From Cyanoderma ruficeps (Eukaryota; Chordata; Aves; Passeriformes; Timaliidae), in assembly GCA_008694505.1 (NCBI GenBank), contig VZDJ01000116.1:21079027-21143026 (forward strand): a DNA stretch of 64,000 nt, read 5' to 3'. This document shows positions 24,901 to 35,127 of the stretch, in pieces. Under the pieces are notes generated by a model. That model was not told the DNA's origin. It searched no databases and saw only the letters and a list, made by a program, of their open reading frames with translations. Every line of letters starts with the position of its first letter. The stretch's first letter is position 1. The translations under genes and the position numbers were made by a program.

Positions 24901-27900
24901 GTCCTTGCAGATTTAAGAGAATGTTCTTTCTGTGTGGCAATCTTTTGGGAGTTGTGCTGCCTGTATTTAGGGTCCCTGAAGGTCCAAGTCCCTCAAGACT
25001 GAACGGAGTCCTAGATGATGATCACCATGATTCATTATCTTAACAATTTAAGCTCCAAGAGAAGGAACCATTGTAACCACAGTGAATATCTGAAGGTTTG
25101 CCCCAGAGCCCATTAGACATAATGACTCTGGGACCAGTCTCCATACAGATTTCCTTTCTCATGGTTTCAATTGTAGCTGAAAACCTCTTGCAAGTCTTTG
25201 TGTTTCTCTTCTCTGCAGTACTTTCTGTTGATCAAAAATCAAGCTTACAGAATGAAATTAAGGGGGATTTTTTGCACAACCTGAACAACATATGTTTGCA
25301 CAAAGAATTTTCAAGTTACGGCTTCCAACCACAAGAAAAGTTTTCCTGATAGCTCCAAGCCTGGTTTTGTGTGCATGGATCACCAAGGTCTGCATCCTGC
25401 GTGAACTGCAGGGAATATGGAGACAGGAAGGAACAGAGCACAGACCTGAGTTTGGTAGATTACAGAGCGCTCTTATCTGACAGCATGACTGCTAGGAAAA
25501 GGAGGTCAAATCTGACATTCATTACCTCATTCACACTCTGTTAAATCAGTCTCTGTCTTTATTCTCAACTGTTTGTCTTTTGCCACTCGTATCTCCCCCG
25601 ACTCTATCATTATAATGAATAATTCAATGAGTATTTTTAAACTCCAACTATTATTGACTATTCCAAGCTTCCTACTTTATGATTTATGGGGTTTCCAGGG
25701 ATTGTTGTGTGTCTGTTCTGAGTGGCTTTTATAGGTTTTATAAAGGGCACAGGGAAGAAGCAGTTGATGTTTGTTGATATAGCAAACTCACAATTCATTG
25801 AAAGTGGCATAATTGATAGACCAGAAAAATATAATTACAACAGTGAGTAAGAGGGAAGAAGAGACCAGAGAGTCCTTGAGGGTTGAAAGCAGCAAAAAGA
25901 CAGTAAATGAAGAGGAGCCATTTGTGGCATTCATGAGTGAAGAGATTGAAGGGCACTGAGATTGACTTGAAGGAATACATGGATGGAGCATCAATTATTT
26001 GTACAGGTTGGAGAAAAAAACCAAAAAACCAGTAAGGCTGGGAGTTGAAAAGGGACAGGACAGCAGAGCTTGCATTTTAGCTTCAGGGAATAGGCAAAAT
26101 GAGACACTCAGGCTGTGACCGAGAGAAAAAATGGCAGCAGTTATAGAAAGGAGAATGAGAGGGACAAAAAAGAATAAAAGCAGTTTTGAAGCAAAGCAAT
26201 ATTGAAGTTCAAATTGCCCTCACCTAAACCTGTTTTTCTCTTTTATGATTTGCAAGACAAATCATGAAATGAGCTGTTTGCCTCAGGCCCACCCTGTGGC
26301 CAGAGAACAGTGACCCTGCAAACCCTCAGTGTATGCTCAGGGCTGCGGGCACTCGGCGAGGGAGGATCTCTCACACAGCCCGTGCGGAGCCTCAGAGCTG
26401 GCGTGGGCTGGGACTCCCCTTGCTCTCCTCGGCCACTCACTCAGAGCACAGGATTAAGAAAAAGGATTCAAGTTTCTGTTTGCTTCCCATTGGAGATGGT
26501 TTGTGAACAGTTTCTGAAGTCTGGGATATTTGACATTTCAAGGACATCACAACATCCTGCTTCACTTTCTACAGCCCTATATGTTATTCCTGTTTCTAGC
26601 AGTCATCCCCATTCTCTAAAGCTGTGGGAATTTTCTATATAGGGACAGAAGATACAATAGAAGGGAAGCTCTTAAGGAAAAAACCCAAAAAGGTGACATT
26701 TCCTTCTCTTCCTTATTTCCCTTCTCTTAGCTATTTGGCTTTCCTTTCAGTAAATATTGATGAAACTGAATACTGAAGAGGTGGGGTTCTCCCTGTTAGT
26801 CATACTTAAAGATACCAATACACTTAATTTTCAAAATCCTACCCTATATCCATTGTCCAAGTGTGGCAAGTGTGCCACTTCTTTCCCATTAGTGAATTAG
26901 ATATTTTGATATTAAAAAACTTTCAAACTTATAATTTCTACATTCGTTATTTTCTCAGACAATTTGTTAAAAAATAAGATAAAATAAAGAGTATTTTTAA
27001 GTGACTAAAAAAAAATCCAGAACTGTGCTTTTGCCCTAGGAAATCTATAATTGGTATTCCCAGTGTGTCGCAGGAAAACTGTATGAAGTTTTACAAAAAA
27101 AATGGTTTTATAGATATGGGTAAATTAGGTACATGAGAAAAGATTACAACAGCCCTCTCTGAGGGCAATCAGGTCTCAGAGAGGAGTCAATGAATACAGC
27201 TGTAACAGTGACCGGGTAAAATAGTGTAGTTCAGTTAACAAACTTTTTGATGAGACATCTCCAAGGACTTATACAGTAAGTAAGCTGTCATGGAATGAGT
27301 GTGGATGTCCTCTTTTGAATTAACTGTCAAAAGATAAGAAACCAAATGAAGGAATAAATGGACTGCTTTCTCATGGAGAGGCCATCAGGGGAGTCGTGCT
27401 GCATCTGTGCTTGTCAAAGTATTTCTAAAAGGTCTGAAAAAGAAGCTGAATCCAACGCTAATGAGTGAGAGTTTAAGGAAAAAGCAAGCCATCAGCACCA
27501 TGATGGAGAGACTGGCTCAAAAGGGAATTGGACAGGCTCAGAGAAAGAACTGTCTAACTACACTATCAAACCCAACCAGACAAATGCATCTTCCAAAGCA
27601 ACATCTCAAAGTCTCCATCGGAAAGTGAAACAGTTTAAGAGAGGAAAGGTATCCCTGTGGATATTCTTTCTGCTCTTGCCCTAGGTTTCTGCTACAAGCT
27701 CATCTGCAGGATGCTGACTAGAGTGACTCCGGTGAGGTGCTGGACCTTCTACAGTTCTCACCTTCTCATTTCTCCTCTACACAATTCTCCCATCAGGGAA
27801 TTAGAAAAAAATCAGTTAAACAATTACCTCAGTGAAAAAAGAGGGAAAAGCACACAGTGTATTTTTTTTCTCTTTTTGTAGATGTGCAGATGCTACGACA

Positions 27901-28039
27901 GGCAGCCATGCTTCAGTAACATCAGAAGTGTAATTAATGGTATTAATAAAATCACTTAGGCCTGAGAAAGTGGAGATGACCTATCATTTACAAATAAATG
28001 ACTACTCAAGACTTGTAACTACTGGACTGCATAATATAG
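21991..28039. other. Non-coding unique sequence, one CpG-denser patch
   Basis: Contains the window's longest open frame, 148 codons at 22324-22770 minus, in a GC-rich patch. It is low in typical domain signatures, overlaps a 67-codon plus-strand frame and matches no family. A short patch at 26335-26440 has more CpG than its surroundings. No transposon relic was recognised over these 6 kb, which is notably repeat-poor. Confidence 0.5.
26335..26440. other. Small GC-rich, CpG-denser patch
   Basis: About 105 bp with several CpG dinucleotides (GCGGGC, TCGGCGAGG, CCGTGCGG, GGCGTG, CTCGGCC) in a window where CpG is otherwise rare. It is far shorter than a usual CpG island, has no recognisable TATA or initiator context, and no exon starts next to it. 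It may be a small unmethylated regulatory element, a degraded CpG island or just local composition. Confidence 0.35.
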
Positions 28040-28119
28040 CCACAAAATGCTTCCACAAGCATTGTCCAGGAAATTATTATCCAAAATGCTTCCCCAAGCA
28101 TGAGTCCAGAAAATTATTG
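28040..28119. repeat. Diverged 40-bp tandem duplication
   Basis: Two adjacent copies (about 28040-28079 and 28080-28119) share the pattern AAAATGCTTCC, CAAGCAT, GTCCAG and AAATTATT in the same order, with several substitutions and small indels between them. The differences show that the duplication is older than the one at 8888. It is not part of any transposon that I recognise and there is no coding frame across it. Confidence 0.8.
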
Positions 28120-30957
28120 CACAGCTGTAGTACAAGTGCGGAGGAGATTAGTAGAGACTTTCAACAGATTTTTAGGTTCTTCATCTTTAAAAATACCTTT
28201 TCTTCTCAATGCAGCTTGATTACATACAGTGGCTGTCATGAAGGCAAGAAACAGCTATAGCAAAGTCTCGGGAAGAAATTGCCAGCATATTTGGATATGC
28301 TGACAATGTAGCTGCAGGATGGAAAAAACTTTCAGTATCTGAATCATAGGAAGAAGGACAGGATCATGATTCTGCAACCTTAAACTGAGGAGGAAGTCTT
28401 TGAAAGAAATTATTCCTCCTTGCTCTTTATCATATTCAGTCCAAGAATGTCTCCAGTCAAAGAGTTTGATTATAAATAGGCAGACTCTGTGGAGTCCTTT
28501 GTCCAGCTGTGATGTCTGGTGCTGGACTTCTCTTGCCCTCAGGCAGAGGTGCAAGCAGAGGGTGATGAATATCTTGGGACAGTATTTCCAAATCACTGGA
28601 TTTGGAAATATATTGGCCAAGTGTGTGGTGGTTAGATATGCCCTTATCTAAAGAAAATATATATTTCCCTGCTTACCCAAAGCAAGAAAGTTATCAAGAC
28701 AAATACTCTTGTCTTTCTCCTCTCCCCCTTAGCTGACTTAAGTCTGGTCCAGGCTGAAGACTGGATTGTCCCAGGCCTGGAAATGAGCCTTAGATTTGTC
28801 TCCATGACCGGGATATATCAAAACAGGAGACACACAGGCTCCCATTTGATATTCATAGATAGAAAAAAAGAGGGTGTCATTGTAAAGAGATCCCATTTCA
28901 ACATGCTTTATGACCAAGTCTTCTAAACTGTCAACATGCATAGATTAAATCCATGGAAATTCCACGATACAAATTTAGTGTTACAAGCTAGAATAAGCTG
29001 GTCACGTCCTCAGTTGATCCTAATTAAAACTGAACAGAGGGTTTACCCTTGCTATGCAGATGTACTCTGGTGGAAAATTCAGCTGCATGGTTTTTGCTTG
29101 GCTTTGGGATTATGACATGTTAGATTTATTGGCTCATTTGCTACAGTAAATGAGAGTCTCTGGCTTGAGCAACCGTTGATAGCAGAGTGGTGAATGGGCT
29201 GGCTGAGGAGCAGGACAGAAATGGAGAGAGAACATTTGTTCTAAAAGACAAAAAACAGTCCTCACACACTGTCCTAGTCCATCATGGCTGTTTTCCACAG
29301 CCACTGGACATGATCTGCTTTGCCACTTGAAATGAACAAACAAAATTTTTTTTCTTAAACGAGAAGTGTTGTAACGAAAAGAATCTGACAGGTCATGGAC
29401 TGTACTACAGAAGCTTTTTTGAATTGAGCTAGCTTTTATACCACTGGAGAGAAAAGGGATTTCCTGGTGCTGATTTCCATGCTAACAATTGAAGTGTAGG
29501 GAAGGCAAAGGGTTTTCCATATTCTTGCACAGGGCATAATGGTGTTTGGTTTTGCAGTTACCTGCTGTTTTGAGATATCCACACATGATTTGGGAATCAT
29601 GAGAATTTGAGGAACTTTTGCCAGAGAGTGTAGGCACCTGAAATGATGGATTAAAACATCACATTTGTAAGCCTAGTGAAAATGAGTAAATAAAGACAGA
29701 TGAGACATGGTGACTTTCTATGTGACAATATGAAGCTGATAAACGTGATGATCACATGCAAAGAATGAGAAAAATATTTTCCTCTGATTCAATTTCTGAC
29801 TCAGAATTTAAATCTTCTCCTGGAAGATCACTAACAAGGGGACGCTTTAGTAAGGAGGCAATCTGCCTAACATAAAAATCAGAGAATAAGTTTCACAAAA
29901 GATTTTAGAGCAATTACACAGAGGCAGCTGCAAATGAGTGCAGGTTGAATGCCAGAGGAAGGACTCTTCCAAAATGTTTTCCCTATTTTGTTACCTTACC
30001 ATTAGTACAATATTTCCTTACCCTTATGTTAACTGGTAATGATACCTGGTAGTAATAACAGCAGATTTGTATCAGATGGTTTCTAGTTTGCTGTATGAGG
30101 ACTTGAGCTCCTGGAGAAGTCTCGTGTCCCCTGTGACAGAGTGCAGGGTGGCAGTGTCCAGAGCAGATCAGATGCAGGAGAGGAGCATATGGAGAAATAA
30201 CATCCACAAGCTGTCTAACCCAAACTTCCACTCCTGTTCTACTTTGATTGCTGAGCCACAAACCTTCTGTTCGTATAAATCTTTCCCTGAGGCAGCCCCT
30301 CTCACTGCTCAGGCTCATGTCCTGCGTGTGCTATAATGAATTAATGTTATTTTGCTGTGTTGCCATTGACCTGATCTGTTCTCATATCACCTGGGGAGAA
30401 GTGTTTTCTGCAGTGCTAGACACAAGCCAAGACAGAATTTGACGTGAATACCCTTTGAAATATAAAGCAACAGGTACCATAAAATAATTTATACAGTGTC
30501 CTGGCATTTTCAGCTACCAAGATGAACTGCTATGGAGTTTACAATAAAGCTCTTTATCAAACCTGGCTGTTTATGTCCCTCACAGCTGTAAAGAGAAATG
30601 AATGAGAACACAGTCCCTTTGGTTCTCCCCAGAGGAACAGAAGGAGGAGTCAACACAATACTTGATGCTGGCACTGGAATTTTTCTGGATTATCAGCTTG
30701 TAGCAAAGGAAGTTATTAATACTGAGAAGTAATGTTAAGGTCAATCCTTAATCTATAACCAACTTTAAAAAACAAAAGTGGACTCAGTAGAAAAGACAAT
30801 ACAAGTGGTTACTATGTCAACTATTCCACTGGTGTGAAAAAGTTGACCCAGATCCATGGAAAAACACCAATTTGTGGGAACAGGTAACATGGCATGGAGG
30901 ACAGTCAGAGTCAGACTCTTTGTAAGAGTCATGTGGGCTTCCCCCCCCCGCCCCTAA
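28120..30957. other. Non-coding unique sequence with two small hairpins
   Basis: An 8-bp inverted repeat (CAGCATAT, 4 nt, ATATGCTG) lies near 28284-28303, and the 12-bp hairpin at 28583 is listed separately. A C9GC4 run lies at 30941-30954. Open frames, including 121 codons at 28255-28620 minus, match no family known to me. Confidence 0.5.
28583..28610. repeat. 12-bp perfect hairpin with 4-nt loop
   Basis: TATTTCCAAATC (28583-28594) and its exact complement GATTTGGAAATA (28599-28610) flank the loop ACTG. With a four-base loop this can form a tight hairpin in RNA or single-stranded DNA. No transposon ends, target duplication or flanking gene tie it to a function. Confidence 0.75.
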
Positions 30958-30990
30958 ATTACAGAATGGTTCAGGGTGGAAGAGATGGAA
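30958..30990 (-). mobile_element. Possible CR1 3' end stub
   Basis: ACAGAATGGTTCAGGGTGGA, followed by AGAGATGG, resembles the extreme 3' end of an avian CR1 read in reverse (the ACAGAATGGTT..GGTTGGAAG pattern). Only about 30 bp match before the similarity fades, which fits either a severely 5'-truncated insertion or chance. Confidence 0.4.
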
Positions 30991-31667
30991 GAAATGCTCA
31001 CTTTGTTTAAAATATTAAAAAGAAAATTATTTTAGATGACAAAATTGAAAAAATTACTTTTCCTGTCATTTTTCTGTTGCTCCTCTTCTCCCCCTTCATG
31101 TTTTCTAGCCCTTCTGTTGCTCTGTACATTTGCAAAGCCTTTGTACTTTTTCAAACATCAGAACTACTAACTTGCACCTTATGCCTGGATTTTCAAAGTT
31201 AGCTAAAATTTTTGAAATTACAAATGGTTCCAAGGAGCAGCAATTCTCTCTCAACCATGCATTAAGCTCTTTTTTACTGTTTGGGGAAAGTAACAAGAAA
31301 GCAATAAGGCAAAATACTGAAATGTCCAGTTGCAACAAAAGGTGGAGTATAGATAATAGTTTATTAAGTTTAAGAATTGTCAATTAATTAGTAAAAAGCC
31401 AAATCTACCTCTCATCTTTCTGTGATCTTCACTAACACCTAATGGATTTTTCCTTGCAGAGTGAAACGGTATAAACTTAAAGAAAATTAAATCTATACTT
31501 CCACCATTAAGTGTCCGGTTACCAGCCTGATGGTAGAAGCCCAGGAGAAGAAACCCCAAGCCTGTGTCATGGCTCATTTCAGGAATTCCTTTTAATGTTC
31601 TTGTTAATGGGGTCCCTATTTGATATTTGTGCAAGTCTCTCTGAGCTGCTGTACTCCAGTCATGTAA

Positions 31668-31755
31668 TGACTCAGAATGAGGAGAGCTGCATGACTTTCC
31701 CAAGGAAGGAACAAGAGGCATTGTGTGGAAGAGCAGGGAAATGTATCCTCCTGGT
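31668..31755 (-). mobile_element. MIR-like CORE-SINE relic
   Basis: Read in reverse orientation, this stretch keeps the order of conserved blocks of the old amniote MIR SINE. GACTCAGAATGAGGAGAG stands where CTGAGGCTCAGAGAGG is expected. ATGACTTTCCCAAGG follows where GTGACTTGCCCAAGG is expected, then AGAGCAGGGAAATG. MIR is a tRNA-derived SINE, long inactive in amniotes. The match is by eye against remembered consensus, and divergence is high. Nearby overlapping open frames of 99 and 142 codons run through it and are probably chance. Confidence 0.42.
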
Positions 31756-34629
31756 TTTTCTTGGCTGCTTTGTGTATAAAGCCATAGTCCTCTCAAGGGC
31801 TGGAGCATAATAATTTAAATACTGTACTTGCTGCAAAGCCTTTGCTGCCCTGGAAAGTTGTTTTTCCCTAGCTGTACTGAAGAGAAATCACTCCAATATG
31901 AGTACATTAAACACATGAACAACTCTGACAAGAGGCAGAGTAATATTTTGTTGGGTGAGCTCATTTATGCTTTATTGAATTCATCTATTGGCTGACCAAC
32001 ACATCCATCAGGTGCAGCACTCAGATACAGACATGACCCCAAAGCTGACATCAAGCCAAAAGGTCCCATCTGCTTCTTTACAAAGAGGTAGCACAAAAAT
32101 TTCAAGTAAGTAGAGGTATCCTGTCCCCCTGACTTACACCACACGTGGTGCAAAGCATTAGCATTTTCTCAGCAGTGTGGCTGTGCCAAGCTTTGGCAAA
32201 TCACGTGCTGTGGATATGTCTGAAGTGCTCAACAGTTTGACGTGGCAATAGCAGGTAATAGAATTTTAATCAAATTTGAGCATTTTTCTCTCCCCAGGTA
32301 TAAAAGCTTCATTAGTGGAACAGTGTGCAACCTCTTGCATTCATTTTTCTGCGCAGCTTCAATGGAAATTATGGCGTGTTGTTAGCACGCTGATAAGGAA
32401 CAAACTGAGGCAGACTGCAAATTTACCAGTGAAATACTGAAGAAGATGACACTTTGTTTCCATGACTGTAAAAGGGGAGAAATAGGTCATTAGAAGTCTA
32501 CTTTTCTGCAGGGGAGCCTGAGATAAGCCCTTCATTGTTTGCCACACGTTTATACAACAATTACAGTAAATAAGCCATAACAGAGAGAAATGTTAATCTA
32601 TTCCCTGAGGGAAAAGAAAAATGTAGGCTGGCTTCTCCTGTCTCAGCATTGCACTGCAAACCACACGTTAAAAATATATTGTACAGAATAAATGGAATAG
32701 GAATTACTGATGAAAATCATGAAACAGAGATGCTGAGAGCTTTGCTGCAGTATTGGATAAGGTTTGGATATTTGCTAGTGACACATGGTGGGCATTTGGA
32801 AATAAATAAAAAGGAGGATTTATCTCCTCTTGGGACAGAAATCCTTCCATTTCTATGGCATGTCTAAATCCATGCACACCTGGGTCTAGGTCCTGTTCCT
32901 ACTGAGGGCCTTGGAAACAAGACTTACTATGGCATGGCACTTTCATTCCTTCCCATAGCAAGTGCCCCCTGTCCGTGAGCAACCTTTTTCTTCTGAAGGC
33001 AAATCAATCCACCAGAACTGTTCTTTTGCACATCTTTTGGATCCTTAATGAGCCAAGATGCTCATTACTGTCTTTTCTGTGTAAACCTAAGATAAAAAAT
33101 TTCCAGTTCTTAGAAAAAAATTCTAGTCTTAGCTAGGGCCTTAGTTGGCAATTATGAAATAACGTTTCTTTTAGACCCATGAATTTTTCCCCCCACTTCT
33201 CACTATGTTTTCCCATGCCCCAGAGGAATTTATTCTTACTTATTGAAGTATCTTCTATCCAGACTGCCTCCAAACATCAAATGCAAGCCAGATTAATTAT
33301 CAAGGAGATCATCACAACTTATAATAAGTCATGTGCTAATTACATGTACCCTATGAATATTTTACTTTCATTTATGTTCTGAGTGCTCATTTTGCAGATT
33401 AGTAATGAACATGACAACTGCAATTGCAACCACTACTGTGGACTGTCAAATAAAGTCATGGAGGAATTGGGGTCTTAATTAAAATCGGTATTTGCTTTAC
33501 ATTACAAGTGCAACTACTGATGTTGCTTTCAGGAAAGTCTGTTTATTAAAAATACATTATTCCCAAGAGACAGATGAATGTCACTAAGACACTCAGGCAA
33601 CATCAGAAGAATCACTTAGTATCAAAAACCCTTTCATAGCCGTGAAGAATTAGAGACTATGAAAAATACCACCCTGTTAGACCTGAAGAGCAACACACTC
33701 TCTCTTATGCTGTACAGCTGAGCTTTTCTCCTCTGTCTGAGCCATTTCCAAAGAACTCAAGCCTGCCTGTGGTTTCCTTCCTCCAATTTGCCTGGACTCA
33801 CTCTCTAAATCTGTCTGTAGATCTCACAAGTAATTTCTGTGGTCAAGGAGCACAATGAACTTGGCTATGAGTGGTCATCAGTCAGAAGACACTCGTTCAA
33901 TGCCAGGTACACAAGAACCTGCAGTTTGGAAGTGAAAAAGTTTACTTATTTTTCTTAAAGAGCACTTCAATCCTTCTCACAACCTAAAAAACAGTAGTTG
34001 TGGTTTTAATACAAGAAAAAATGTGGATAGAAATACCTCAGCATTCAATGGTTCTGAGAAAATAAGTCCTTTTTTTGGGCATCAGCATTCTTCTGGCACT
34101 TTATGGTCTGCTTTGGGATGAATTTCTTTTTGTTGGATGTAGGTTTATAGTGGAACATACCTTTGAGAGTGATAACTTTATGTCAGGAAAGCAGTCCTGC
34201 TTTTCTCTATTCTATTCGGTATCCTGTTACTTTTGATGTCTTTCCTATACTGATTTTCAGATTATCACCTGTTTCATTCCTTTTAGTAGCTTGGCTCAGT
34301 TTCTGATGAATGTTTCAGTAAGATCTCATTTGTTCCTCTCAAAGGTCCCAAACTGAATTACTGTAGAGTTGTGCCCCTGTATGTGCCCCCCTTTCCCTTC
34401 CAATTACTTCATTAATCTCAGGGCTGAAATTCAAGAAGTAATTTCCAACAAGAAACAAATTCTCTTACTCACAACTAACAAGCCTTACATTTCAGAAAGA
34501 GCAAGAATGAAGATGACCCCTTGTGGAATGTCTTTAAAAAGCCTTTTTCTTTTTGCCCCTTCCATACCCCAGAAGAGATAATTAAAACTCTTGTAATTTC
34601 TTGTTCACTAGTTCATGACTCTGTGTCTC
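31756..34629. other. Non-coding unique sequence, AT-rich motif-dense patch
   Basis: No transposon or open frame of note. The stretch 33270-33490 is rich in ATTA-type words (GATTAATTATC, TAATTACATG, CTTAATTAAAATC) and looks like typical vertebrate conserved non-coding DNA, though this cannot be tested here. Confidence 0.5.
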
Positions 34630-35127
34630 AGGTGCTGTGTCTCAAATCCTGGGTCCAGTTCTGGGGCCCCCAGTTTAGAAAGGTCATCAAGGTACTGGAG
34701 CAAATCCAGACAGGGCAAAGAAGCTGGTAAAAAGTCTGGAGCACAAGTCCTGTGAGGAGCAACTGAGGGAGCTGGGATTGTTTGGCCTTGAGAAAAAGAG
34801 GCTCAGGGGTGATGTTACTGCTCTCTGCAACTCTCTAGAGGAAGGTTGTAGCAAGGTGGGGTCAGGCTCTTCTCCTGGACAGCCAGTGACAGGAGGAAAG
34901 GACACAGTCTGGAGTCATGCCAGGGAAGGTTTAGGTTGGGCATTAGGAAGGAATTCTTCAGAAAGAAAAATTAGACATAGGAATGGGCTGCCCAAGGAGG
35001 CAGTGGAGTCATCATCCTTGGAAGTATTTAAGGAAAGAGTGGATATGGCACTCAGTGCCATGGTCTGATTGCTGTTTGGTCATAGATTGGGCTCTATATT
35101 GAGGTTTTTCCAGCCTAATCGATTCTG
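34630..35127 (+). mobile_element. CR1 LINE, 5'-truncated 3' end
   Basis: About 500 bp matches the 3' end of avian CR1 non-LTR retrotransposons in order. It begins near GGGTCCAGTTCTGGGGCCCC and passes AGGTACTGGAGCAAATCCAG, GAGCAACTGAGGGAGCTGGG and GGGCTGCCCAAGGAGGCAGT. It ends near CCAGCCTAATCGATTCTGTG. CR1 copies are nearly always truncated at the 5' end by incomplete reverse transcription, as here, and lack target duplications. Substitutions and small indels are frequent, so the copy is old and dead. The reverse transcriptase and endonuclease domains are absent. Confidence 0.93.
34640..35065 (+). pseudogene. Decayed C-terminal end of CR1 ORF2
   Basis: The coding remnant within the CR1 copy reads first as VQFWGPQFRKVIKVLEQIQT (near 34648-34710). 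After a stop and frame changes it continues as FGLEKKRLRGDVTALCNSLE from 34778. The last part keeps RNGLPKEAVESSSLEVFKER and ends in ALSAMV followed by a stop at about 35066. This is the conserved segment after the reverse transcriptase domain of CR1 ORF2 (pattern LFxLEKRRLRGDL .. WNxLPxEVVxSxSLExFKxRLD). The frame is broken at least once between the two parts, so no protein is expected. Confidence 0.85.

Noticed and set aside
27407..27628. Lysine-rich 73-codon plus-strand frame
   Set aside because: It has no ATG at the start used (GTG), its residue bias follows A-rich composition, and no homologue is recognised.
28255..28620. 121-codon minus-strand open frame
   Set aside because: It runs across two hairpins, overlaps a plus-strand frame and matches no known protein.
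31380..31808. 142-codon minus-strand open frame
   Set aside because: It overlaps a 99-codon plus-strand frame and a MIR-like SINE relic, and no family is recognised.
34778..35068. 96-codon frame as an independent gene
   Set aside because: It is the decayed C-terminal segment of CR1 ORF2, already explained by the LINE copy.
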